Shown here: piece after piece, positions 26,113-33,901 of the stretch | Numbering within the stretch: the stretch's first letter is position 1 | Layout of the letters: each line of letters begins with the position of its first letter | NCBI RefSeq assembly: GCF_022919135.1 | Contig: NZ_CP095049.1 | Coordinates: 1,488,001-1,552,000 of the forward strand | From: Hymenobacter cellulosivorans | GTDB taxonomy: Bacteria > Bacteroidota > Bacteroidia > Cytophagales > Hymenobacteraceae | Direction of reading: 5' to 3' | Length of the DNA: 64,000 bases | Program-made: the position numbers and the translations under genes | Notes under the pieces: generated by a model | Told to the model about the DNA's origin: nothing | The model's database searches: none | The model's input: the letters and a program-made list of their open reading frames with translations, nothing else

Positions 26113-26574
26113 ATGCACCGTCTACGTCTGTTTTTGCTCGTGTTCGTGGTTTTGGGTCTGGGAGCGGGCTGCAAAAAGGAAAAGACCGATTTGAAAGCCG
26201 CCCTGCTGACCGGCAAAAACTGGCAGATAACGGCCATTGCCATTACCTCGACGGGCTCCCAGACTGGCACCGTCGACGGCTACGCGCTGCTGCAGCCCTG
26301 CGAAAAAGACAATTACCTGCGCTTCAGCTCCGACAAAACCCTGGTCCTAAACGAGGGCGCCAGCCGTTGCCCCGATACTGAACAGCAGTCGGCCGGCAGC
26401 TGGGATGCCCGCTCCGACTACAGCACACTAACTATTCAGCTGAACCGCTACAGTCGCATTGCAGGCATCCAGATGGACATCGTGACGCTGGAAGAAAACC
26501 AACTCGTGCTGAAAAGCACCGTAGTGCAGCCCGACCAGACGGTGGTTACCACGACTACGTTCAGCGGGCAATAA
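26113..26574 (+). CDS. Lipocalin-like family lipoprotein, paralogue of the 24388 gene
   Basis: 153 residues with a lipoprotein signal (LFLLVFVVLGLGAGC, lipobox LGAGC, then KKEKTD). Like its neighbour at 24388, it has LLTGKNWQITAIAI, PCEKDNYLRFSSDKTLVLNEGASRCPDTEQQSAGSWD and a run of beta strands. The two cysteines of the paralogue are kept. It stands alone, divergent from ypdA, with no terminator seen directly after it. Function unknown; probably an outer-membrane or periplasmic ligand-binding lipoprotein. Confidence 0.82.
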   Translation: MHRLRLFLLVFVVLGLGAGCKKEKTDLKAALLTGKNWQITAIAITSTGSQTGTVDGYALLQPCEKDNYLRFSSDKTLVLNEGASRCPDTEQQSAGSWDARSDYSTLTIQLNRYSRIAGIQMDIVTLEENQLVLKSTVVQPDQTVVTTTTFSGQ

Positions 26575-26672
26575 GCAAGCTGTTATGTAACCCAGGCCAG
26601 GGCCAGAATCCGCGCGGGTTCCGGCTTTGAGCTGAGCATTGCCGGATAGCCGCTTAGGGGCGTACGTCTGAA

Positions 26673-27092
26673 TTATAACTTCCGCTTCTTCCCTTGCAGG
26701 GCCCCTGTCGACCACAAAGCCGTGCCGATGAGCACGGGTTGGAAAAATAACCGGCCCAGCCGCTTGGCGTCGGTATCGAGGCCGAAGGCGGAAAGGTGGT
26801 GCGTGTATTGGTGAATGTTGCCGGGAAATACTGCCGCGTAGAAAGCTCCTAAGCCCAGGCCCATTTCCCGGCGCCGCCGCTTCCAGAGCAGCAGGGCCAG
26901 CCCGAGGCCAATTTCAACCACGCCCGATTGCAGTACCACAGTGTCCTTGTCGAACGGGACAAAGTCTGGAACTTGGGCCTGAAACTCGCGGCGGGCAACG
27001 GTGAGGTGGCTGACACCGGCCACGACCATGAAGGAGCCCAGCAGGACGCGGGCCAGGTTTTGAGCGGTGGAAGTAGAAGTCTGCTGAGGCAT
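26673..27092 (-). CDS. DoxX-like family membrane protein
   Basis: 139 residues from the ATG at 27092; an upstream ATG at 27152 would add twenty residues and overlap the polA terminator side. Four hydrophobic helices are visible: LARVLLGSFMVVAGVSHLTV, VVLQSGVVEIGLGLALLLW, MGLGLGAFYAAVFPGNIHQY and LFFQPVLIGTALWSTGAL. The motif AGVSHL in helix 1 and PGNIHQY are typical of the DoxX/MauE-like group found in Bacteroidota. The role of these small inner-membrane proteins is not settled; some act with thiol/redox enzymes. It lies downstream of polA but beyond a terminator. Confidence 0.85.
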   Translation of the reverse strand: MPQQTSTSTAQNLARVLLGSFMVVAGVSHLTVARREFQAQVPDFVPFDKDTVVLQSGVVEIGLGLALLLWKRRRREMGLGLGAFYAAVFPGNIHQYTHHLSAFGLDTDAKRLGRLFFQPVLIGTALWSTGALQGKKRKL

Positions 27093-27169
27093 AGGATTTT
27101 CAGGTCGACAGTGGAAACGTGGTGTTCGGCTATACGCGGCCTTGTGGTGCATCGGGTAGAATGCAGGCG

Positions 27170-27214
27170 AAAAAAGCCCGCTCCGCGGCGCTTGCTGCTA
27201 CGGAACGGGCTTTT
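27170..27214 (-). terminator. Terminator of polA
   Basis: AAAAGCCCGCTCCG (27172-27185) pairs with CGGAACGGGCTTTT (27201-27214) with one mismatch. A T run follows on the minus strand. Confidence 0.8.
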
Positions 27215-27251
27215 CATTTCACCCAGGCCTCAGGGTAAGGTTGGGCTACTG

Positions 27252-30116
27252 CTAGTGGGCCTGCAGCCAGTTCTGGCCCGTGCCCACTTCTACTTCCATC
27301 GGCACGCTCAGGGGCAGGGCCCCAATCATGAGCTCCTTGATGCGCGGAATGATGTAGTCGACCTCCGACTTGGGCGCGTCGAACACCAATTCGTCGTGTA
27401 CCTGCAGAATCATCTTGGTGCCCAGGTTTTCCTTGTCCAGCCACTCATGGATGCGGATCATGGCAATCTTGATGATGTCGGCGGCGGTACCCTGGATGGG
27501 GGCGTTAATGGCGTTGCGCTCGGTAAAGCCGCGCAGCGTGGCGTTGCGGGAGTTGATGTCGCGCAGGTAGCGGCGGCGGCCCAGCAGGGTTTCGGCGTAT
27601 TCCTGCTCCCGGGCCTTATTGATGCTGGCATCCATGAACTGCTTCACGGCCGGGAACTCCTGGAAGTAAGCGTCGATGATGTCCACGGCTTCCTTGCGGC
27701 CGATACCCAGGCGCTGGGCCAGGCCAAAGGCCGAAATACCGTAGATGATGCCGAAGTTGACGGTCTTGGCCTTGCGGCGCATTTCCGAGTCAACCTGCTC
27801 CAGCGGCACCTTGAATACCTTGCTGGCCGTGCTGCTGTGGATGTCGATGCCCTGGCGGAAGGCCTCAATCATGGTGGCGTCCTTGGAGAAGTCGGCCATG
27901 ATGCGCAGCTCAATCTGGGAGTAGTCGGCCGCTACCAGCGTGTGCTCATCATCCCGCGGCACGAAAGCCTTGCGGATTTCCCGGCCTTTCTCGGTCCGAA
28001 TCGGAATGTTCTGCAAGTTGGGGTTGGTGCTGCTCAGGCGGCCGGTGGCCGTAACGGCCTGGTTGAAGCTTGTATGCACCCGACCGTCGGCCTCGCACAC
28101 CAGCTGAGGCAAGGCCTCTACGTAGGTACTGCGGAGTTTGGTAAGCTGGCGGTGCTCCAAAATCAGGGCGGCCACGGGGTTTTCGGCGGCCAGCACGCTG
28201 AGTACTTCCTCACCGGTAGCGTACTGGCCGGTCTTGGTTTTCTTGATTTTACCGCCGCCGAGCTGGAGCTTGTCGAACAGGATTTCACCGAGCTGCTTGG
28301 GCGAGCCAATGTTGAACTCCTGGCCGGCGGCGGCAAAAATCTGCTTCTCGATGTCGGTGATGTAGCCCTGGAGCTGGGCCGAGTACTCGCCCATGGCGCT
28401 GGAGTCAATCCGGACGCCTTCGTACTCCACGTCGGCCAGCACCGGCACCAGCGGGTTTTCTACTTCGTTGAGCAGCTTGAGCAAGCCCAGGGCCGCCAGC
28501 TTGGGCTCGAAGACATGCTTGAGCTGCAACGTCACGTCGGCATCTTCGCAGGCGTAGTCAGCCACCTCGGCGGGCGGTAGGTCGGCCATGGTTTTCTGCT
28601 TTTTGCCCTTGGGTCCAATCAGCTCGATGATGGAAACTGGGGTGTAGTGCAGGTAGGTTTCGGCCAGCACGTCCATGTTGTGGCGCATGTCGGGCTCCAG
28701 CAGGTAATGAGCCAGCATGGTGTCAAACAGTGGCCCGCCGATACGGATGCCGTAGTGCTTGAGAATGGTCAGGTCGTACTTAATGTTCTGGCCAATCTTG
28801 GTGATGCCCTCGTGCTCCAGGAAAGGCCGGAACTCGTCGACCAGGGCCTGGGCCGCGTCCTGGTCGACGTGGGGCACGGGCACGTAGTAGGCCTCGCCGG
28901 GCAGCCAGCAAAAGGATAGGCCTACCAGGCGCGCCGTCATCGTGTCGAGGCCGGTAGTCTCGGTGTCGAAGCTGACTTCCTTTTGCAGCAGCAGAAACTT
29001 GAGCAGGTCCTGGCGCAGCGCAGGCGTGTCGATGAGGTGGTAGTTGTGGGGTACTTCGGCCAGGGTGCGGCGCACGATAGGGCCAGTGTCCTCGTCTTCC
29101 TCAATAAACTCAGTGATGCCTACGGGCGCGGCAAACAGATTGGCCTGGTGCCCAGCGCCGGTCGGCACGAGGCTTTTCTTGCCTTTGGCCGGGCTGATGG
29201 GCGTGGCTGAGGTGCGGGCCGGGCCGGTTTTGAGCACCCGGGCAGCCAGCTGGCGGAATTCGAGCTCATCAAACAGGGCAGTGAGCTTTTCCTCGTCGGG
29301 CACGGAGCAGCACAGCTCCTCGGGCTCGAAGGGAATGGGCACGTTGACGTGAATCGTCGCCAGATCCTTGCTCAGCAGGCCCTGCTCGGCGAAGTTGCGC
29401 ACATTTTCCTGTTGCTTGCCCTTGAGCTGGTCCACGTTGGCAATCAGGTTTTCGACCGAGCCGTACTGCTTGATCAGGGCCTTGGCCGTCTTCTCGCCAA
29501 TGCCGGGAATGCCGGGAATGTTGTCGGAGGCGTCGCCCTGCAAGCCCAGGATGTCGGTAACTTGGTCAACTCGGTCTATTTCGAAGCGCTGCAGCACGTG
29601 GTCCAGGTCCAGCACCTCGGCCGAGTTGCCCATGAAAGCGGGCCGGTAAATCTTGATTTTCTCGGTGACGAGCTGGCAGTAGTCCTTGTCGGGCGTCATC
29701 ATATACACCTCCTCGAAGCCGTGTTCCTCGGCGCGCTGGGCCAAGGTGCCAATCACGTCGTCGGCCTCGAAGCCATCCACCATCAGAATTGGGATGTTGA
29801 AGGCCTGGATAATCTTTTTGATGTAGGGAATGGCTGTGCCGATGTCCTCGGGCATGGCCTGGCGCTGGGCCTTGTACTCGGCAAACTGCTCGTGGCGGAA
29901 GGTCTTCTTGGCCGCGTCGAAGGCTACGCCGATGTGGGTGGGCTTTTCCTTTTGCAGCACTTCCACCAGCGTGTTGGTAAAGCCCAGCACGGCGCCGGTA
30001 TTCATGCCCTTGGAGTTGATGCGCGGGTTCTTGCTAAAGGCAAAGTGGGCCCGGTAAATCAGGGCAAAGGCGTCGAGCAGGAAGAGCTTTTTGCGGGGTT
30101 GGGTGGCGTCGGTCAT
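27252..30116 (-). CDS. polA: DNA polymerase I
   Basis: 954 residues with all three domains. Residues 1-300 are the 5'-3' exonuclease (LLDAFALIYRAHFAFS, GFEADDVIGTLA, TPDKDYCQLV, GIPGIGEKTAKALI). Residues about 370-560 are the 3'-5' proofreading exonuclease with its acidic residues kept (SFDTETTGLD, NIKYDLTILKHYG, DYACEDADVTLQL). The rest is the family A polymerase: motif A VAADYSQIELRIMADFS, motif B RRKAKTVNFGIIYGISAFGL, and motif C LQVHDELVFDAP. It fills gaps and removes RNA primers in replication and repair. Upstream, a weak -7-like TACCTTCG lies at 30128-30135 on the minus strand. Confidence 0.97.
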   Translation of the reverse strand: MTDATQPRKKLFLLDAFALIYRAHFAFSKNPRINSKGMNTGAVLGFTNTLVEVLQKEKPTHIGVAFDAAKKTFRHEQFAEYKAQRQAMPEDIGTAIPYIKKIIQAFNIPILMVDGFEADDVIGTLAQRAEEHGFEEVYMMTPDKDYCQLVTEKIKIYRPAFMGNSAEVLDLDHVLQRFEIDRVDQVTDILGLQGDASDNIPGIPGIGEKTAKALIKQYGSVENLIANVDQLKGKQQENVRNFAEQGLLSKDLATIHVNVPIPFEPEELCCSVPDEEKLTALFDELEFRQLAARVLKTGPARTSATPISPAKGKKSLVPTGAGHQANLFAAPVGITEFIEEDEDTGPIVRRTLAEVPHNYHLIDTPALRQDLLKFLLLQKEVSFDTETTGLDTMTARLVGLSFCWLPGEAYYVPVPHVDQDAAQALVDEFRPFLEHEGITKIGQNIKYDLTILKHYGIRIGGPLFDTMLAHYLLEPDMRHNMDVLAETYLHYTPVSIIELIGPKGKKQKTMADLPPAEVADYACEDADVTLQLKHVFEPKLAALGLLKLLNEVENPLVPVLADVEYEGVRIDSSAMGEYSAQLQGYITDIEKQIFAAAGQEFNIGSPKQLGEILFDKLQLGGGKIKKTKTGQYATGEEVLSVLAAENPVAALILEHRQLTKLRSTYVEALPQLVCEADGRVHTSFNQAVTATGRLSSTNPNLQNIPIRTEKGREIRKAFVPRDDEHTLVAADYSQIELRIMADFSKDATMIEAFRQGIDIHSSTASKVFKVPLEQVDSEMRRKAKTVNFGIIYGISAFGLAQRLGIGRKEAVDIIDAYFQEFPAVKQFMDASINKAREQEYAETLLGRRRYLRDINSRNATLRGFTERNAINAPIQGTAADIIKIAMIRIHEWLDKENLGTKMILQVHDELVFDAPKSEVDYIIPRIKELMIGALPLSVPMEVEVGTGQNWLQAH

Positions 30117-30349
30117 AGTAGGAGCGAAGGTAGGGAAGGCAGCCGGAGAAGGAAAACCAGCCGCCCGAAGGATGGTTTGCCAAGCTGCTTTACGCAGAAT
30201 AAGGCTGAACCGCCGCCGCCGGCTTAACTTGCTGAAAACCCAAGCTGTTTTTACCGCCTATTGCTGAAAATACCTTGACTCCTGCTTGTCTGCGCGTTTC
30301 TAGGAAGCTCAGCCGGTAGTACCCGTCAGCAAGCAGCGGTACCCTAAAT

Positions 30350-30382
30350 AAAAGCGTCGTGGTATTCTGCCACGGCGCTTTT
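30350..30382 (+). terminator. Orphan intrinsic terminator-like hairpin
   Basis: AAAAGCGTCGTGG (30350-30362), loop TATTCTG, CCACGGCGCTTTT (30370-30382), with one G-T pair. No gene ends upstream on either strand, as the flanking genes are divergent. Confidence 0.7.
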
Positions 30383-30406
30383 CAGTAGGTACGTCCTGCT
30401 TTTCGC

Positions 30407-30414
30407 TAGCTTTG
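30407..30414 (+). promoter_or_regulatory. Candidate -7 element of the first delta-60 repeat gene
   Basis: TAGCTTTG matches TAnnTTTG and lies 23 bp before the ATG at 30438. No clear TTG at -33. Confidence 0.45.
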
Positions 30415-30437
30415 CTAATAAATTAATTGTCAATTAT

Positions 30438-33005
30438 ATGAGGAAACTACTACAAGCAGGCCTTATTCTGGCGTGCAGCCTTCTGGGAGCTACACAGGGT
30501 AGTGCGCAAGCCCTTGATGGAACATTCATCCGGCCCACCGTATTGCAATCGGCTACGGTAGACAATGCGGTGCAGCAAGCCGATGGCAAGTTCATCGTGG
30601 CCGGCAACTTTACCCGGGTAAACGGCGACGAGGTAGCCGGCCTGGCCCGGCTGAACGCCGATGGCACGGCCGATACCGACTTCAACAACACGACCTACAG
30701 CCGCTCCACTATCACCAAGGTCCGGCTTCTGACCAACGGGCAAATTATTCTGCAAGGCTACGGTAACCTTACCGTAGCTGGGCGGACCACCCATACGCTG
30801 GCTAAGATCAATGCCAATGGTACACCGGTGGCAGACTTCATGCCGGGCAGCGGCCCCGCCGGCTCAGGTCCGGCGGCACTCGACGTAGCGGCGGTGGCTG
30901 TGCAAGCCGACAACAAGATTGTGGTCGGCGGCAGCTTTGTCAGCTACAGCGGCGTGGTAGCCAAAGGCCTGGTCCGGCTGAATGCCAACGGCAGCGTCGA
31001 TCAGGCATTCGCCACGGCCCTGGGTGCCGGCTTCACGCGCTCTGATGCCGTGGCGCCCATCGTGCGGGGCGTAGTGGTGCAGCCCGATGGCAAACTTCTG
31101 GTGTGCGGCAACTTCATGAATTACAACGGCTCGGGCCGGAGCGGGCTGCTTCGCCTCAACCCCGACGGTTCCCTGGATACCACTTTCAACCCGGTATCCA
31201 GCACCATGACCAGCGGCTTCGATATGCTGGCCGTAGCCCTCGATCCGCGCACCAATAACATCGTGGCCGCCACGACAAACTTTTCCAAGCAGCTGGTGCG
31301 GCTCACGCCCACCGGTCAGGAAGATGCCTCTTTTGCCCTAACCTCTAACCCGGGCTGCATAAGCTATGGCACCAGCAACAGCGATGAGCTGGCCGTAGAT
31401 GCCAGCGGCCGGGTACTTCTGAGCAGTTGCTTTGGCAACTACGGTGGAGCCAATAACTCTTATCTGACGCGCTTTTTAGCCAACGGGCAGCCGGATACGC
31501 AGTTTGCCATTGGCAATAAGCTTGATGGCCGGGTGCTCAGTGTGCGGCCCTTAGCCAACGGCCAGGTGTTAATTGGCGGCAGCTTCAGCCGCTACGGCAG
31601 CCTCCACAATGTGAATATGCTGGTGCTCGATGCCAATGGCCAGGCACAATCTACCCCACTGCCCCGGCTGATGCAGACAGGTACCGTGCTGGCCATCAAG
31701 CAGCAAGCCGACGGCAAGTTGGTCGTTGGGGGCCGTTTCTGGGAGATTAACGGGCAAGCGGCCGCCAACGTAGCTCGCCTCAACTCCGACGGCACGCTCG
31801 ACCCAGCCTTTGATCTGACGGGCGTAAACGGGCAGGTGCGCCAGGTGGCCATTGCCACGGATGGTCGCATCGTGGTCGGCGGTGTGTTTACCGCCACGGG
31901 TTCGGTGGCCAGCAATCAGGTAGCTCGTTTGCTGAGCGACGGTCGGCCGGATGCTACATTTACAGCTCCAGCACCCGATCCGCGGGGAGCAGCTACTGTT
32001 TTTGGGGTGTATGCTATGGCCCTGCAAACGGATGGCAAAGTGCTCAGAGGCGGCTCTAGCTTGAGCATCGGAGGGTATACCAGCACCATTCACCGATTGC
32101 TGCCCAATGGCGCTATTGATGCGGCTTATGCCACGCAGGCAGGTAGCATCGTGCCGGCTTCGACGGTATACGCCATCGAGAATCTGCCCGACAACAAGCA
32201 CTACATAGCCGGGGCCGGCCAGGCAAACCAACCCAGCTTGGTTCGACTCAATGCTGACGGCAGCCGGGACAATAGCTTTGCGGCGGGTGTAGCGCCATCC
32301 AATGCCCCCATGACTATTCAAGTACTACAGTCCATGCCGAATGGTAAGCTGCTGGCGGGCGGCTCGTTTACCAGCTACAATGGCGCCTCAGCGGCGCAGT
32401 TGGTCCAGCTTAACGCCGACGGCACAGTCGATACGAACTATACCTTGCCCACCCTGACGGGCTCCGCAGTAGTGGCCCTGGCGCGTTATGCCAACGGCCG
32501 GGTGCTGGCCGGCAGCAGCTTTTTGAACGTGAACGGTGTGGCCCGCGGCTCTCTGGTGCGCTTTAACCCGGATGGCTCCTACGATGCTTCCTTCGCCAAT
32601 GTGCTTACTAATGGTTTCCTGGGCTTCCCCTCACCCGGCGCGCTGGTACTGCAGGCCGATGAGAAAATTCTGCTCAGTGGCCTTAACCTGCTAATTGACG
32701 GGCAGAGCCGGGCGCCGCTCACGCGCCTGACGGCATCGAACGTGCTGGCTGTAAGCAGCCGGCAGAGCACGGCCCGTACCGAGGCCTGGCCCAACCCCGC
32801 TCATGCCGCGCTGCACCTGAGCCTGGAGGCTACAGCGAAGCCCAGCCAGGTAGTGCTGCTCGATGCGCTAGGCAAAACCGTGCTGAGCCAGCCCGTAGCC
32901 AGCCCCGAGCTAACCTTGCCCGTGCAGGAGTTGCGGGCGGGCATCTATCTGCTGCGCGTGCATTACGCCGATGGCCCTGTGACACGCCGTGTGGTATTGG
33001 AATAG
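30438..33005 (+). CDS. Delta-60 repeat (DUF5122) beta-propeller protein with T9SS type A sorting domain
   Basis: 855 residues with a signal peptide (GLILACSLLGATQGSAQA). The body is built of at least eleven delta-60 repeats with the core QxDGKhhVGGxFxxhNG...LARLNxDGxhDxxF (for example QADGKFIVAGNFTRVNG near residue 46, QADGKLVVGGRFWEING, YANGRVLAGSSFLNVNG), predicted to form beta-propellers. The C-terminal 80 residues (AWPNPAHAALHLSL to GPVTRRVVLE) are a T9SS type A domain, so it is exported to the cell surface or medium. It is a paralogue of the 33902 gene; the C-termini are nearly the same. Function unknown. Confidence 0.88.
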   Translation: MRKLLQAGLILACSLLGATQGSAQALDGTFIRPTVLQSATVDNAVQQADGKFIVAGNFTRVNGDEVAGLARLNADGTADTDFNNTTYSRSTITKVRLLTNGQIILQGYGNLTVAGRTTHTLAKINANGTPVADFMPGSGPAGSGPAALDVAAVAVQADNKIVVGGSFVSYSGVVAKGLVRLNANGSVDQAFATALGAGFTRSDAVAPIVRGVVVQPDGKLLVCGNFMNYNGSGRSGLLRLNPDGSLDTTFNPVSSTMTSGFDMLAVALDPRTNNIVAATTNFSKQLVRLTPTGQEDASFALTSNPGCISYGTSNSDELAVDASGRVLLSSCFGNYGGANNSYLTRFLANGQPDTQFAIGNKLDGRVLSVRPLANGQVLIGGSFSRYGSLHNVNMLVLDANGQAQSTPLPRLMQTGTVLAIKQQADGKLVVGGRFWEINGQAAANVARLNSDGTLDPAFDLTGVNGQVRQVAIATDGRIVVGGVFTATGSVASNQVARLLSDGRPDATFTAPAPDPRGAATVFGVYAMALQTDGKVLRGGSSLSIGGYTSTIHRLLPNGAIDAAYATQAGSIVPASTVYAIENLPDNKHYIAGAGQANQPSLVRLNADGSRDNSFAAGVAPSNAPMTIQVLQSMPNGKLLAGGSFTSYNGASAAQLVQLNADGTVDTNYTLPTLTGSAVVALARYANGRVLAGSSFLNVNGVARGSLVRFNPDGSYDASFANVLTNGFLGFPSPGALVLQADEKILLSGLNLLIDGQSRAPLTRLTASNVLAVSSRQSTARTEAWPNPAHAALHLSLEATAKPSQVVLLDALGKTVLSQPVASPELTLPVQELRAGIYLLRVHYADGPVTRRVVLE

Positions 33006-33025
33006 CTCTGTTTTCTGTGCTACCT

Positions 33026-33061
33026 AAAAAGCCGCCGCTCTACACATGGGGCGGCTTTTTT
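33026..33061 (+). terminator. Terminator after the first delta-60 gene
   Basis: AAAAAGCCGCC (33026-33036) pairs with GGCGGCTTTTT (33050-33060), followed by further T residues. Confidence 0.85.
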
Positions 33062-33216
33062 GTGTCGTTTAGAATTGGAGTTGGCTGCCGCAAGAAGTCC
33101 TTATTGCAGAGCCGGGCCCGGTGCCAACTTATTTGCCTGGATAACCAGCGGCTGGAGCCGCTCGACGCAAGCCGAAGCGCTCAACACTGACCGGCCGGGC
33201 CCCGTACTGAGAGTAC

Positions 33217-33831
33217 ATGCGCTACATTTCTCTTGACCTCGAAACCACCGGCGGTAACCCCGCCCGCCACCAGATTTTGGAGCTGGCGGCCGTGGTAGAA
33301 GACACCAAGCACCTGCGGCCCTTAGCGGAGCTGCCGGCTTTTCGCCGGGTGGTGCGCCACCCCGAATACACGGGCACGGCCGGGGCCCTGGCCCTGAATG
33401 CCCGCCTGCTGGAAGAGCTGGCCCGCAAGGAGCCCAACCCCGAGCTGTGCCTGCCCGACGAGCTGCTACCCCAGCTGCGCGAGTTTCTGCTGCTCCACGG
33501 CTTCCGGCCCGACAAGAAAGACTGCGTGGCCGTGACAATGGCCGGTAAGAATATTGCCTCCTTCGACCTGGGCTTCCTGCGCTTGCTGCCCGGTTATGGT
33601 ACCTTGGTGCGGGCTGAGCCGGCGATGCTCGACCCCGCCGCCTTTTACCTGAACTGGCGTAAAGACTCCCGCCTGCCCACGATGACTATCTGCAAGGCTC
33701 GGGCCCACTTCGAGGACAATACCGTGGCCCACCAGGCCCTAGCCGATGCCCTGGACGTAGTGCAGCTGCTGCGGCCGTTTTATGAGCTGCCGCTATATAA
33801 GCAGGTAGCCCCGGAGCAAGAAGGGGAGTAG
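33217..33831 (+). CDS. DnaQ-like (DEDD) 3'-5' exonuclease
   Basis: 204 residues. The exonuclease motifs are Exo I LDLETTGGNP (Asp7, Glu9), Exo II AGKNIASFDLGFL, and Exo III AHQALADALDVVQLL with the His and Asp five residues apart (DEDDh type). It is single-domain and has no signal peptide, so it is a cytoplasmic nuclease acting on DNA or RNA ends; whether it serves repair, RNA turnover or proofreading cannot be told. It sits between two T9SS-exported paralogues on the same strand, with a terminator before it and 70 bp to the next gene, so the neighbours say little about its role. Confidence 0.88.
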   Translation: MRYISLDLETTGGNPARHQILELAAVVEDTKHLRPLAELPAFRRVVRHPEYTGTAGALALNARLLEELARKEPNPELCLPDELLPQLREFLLLHGFRPDKKDCVAVTMAGKNIASFDLGFLRLLPGYGTLVRAEPAMLDPAAFYLNWRKDSRLPTMTICKARAHFEDNTVAHQALADALDVVQLLRPFYELPLYKQVAPEQEGE

Positions 33832-33901
33832 GGAAGAGCAGTCGGTAGGTCAGGCTTTAAAGGTATATTGCGGGCCTTTTTACCTAACCTCATACTATCT
33901 G

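Larger units (their letters stand above)
30117..30437. other. Divergent intergenic region with an orphan terminator
   Basis: 321 bp between polA (minus) and a delta-60 repeat gene (plus). It contains a terminator-like hairpin (30350-30382) that follows no annotated gene on the plus strand, and the -7 candidate of the downstream gene at 30407. TACCTTGA at 30271 preceded by a T-rich stretch could start a short transcript of about 100 bases ending at the hairpin. Confidence 0.5.

Noticed and set aside
26928..28580. A 550-codon plus-strand frame antisense to polA and DoxX
   Set aside because: Polymerase and exonuclease motifs are on the minus strand. The antisense frame crosses two genes and a terminator.
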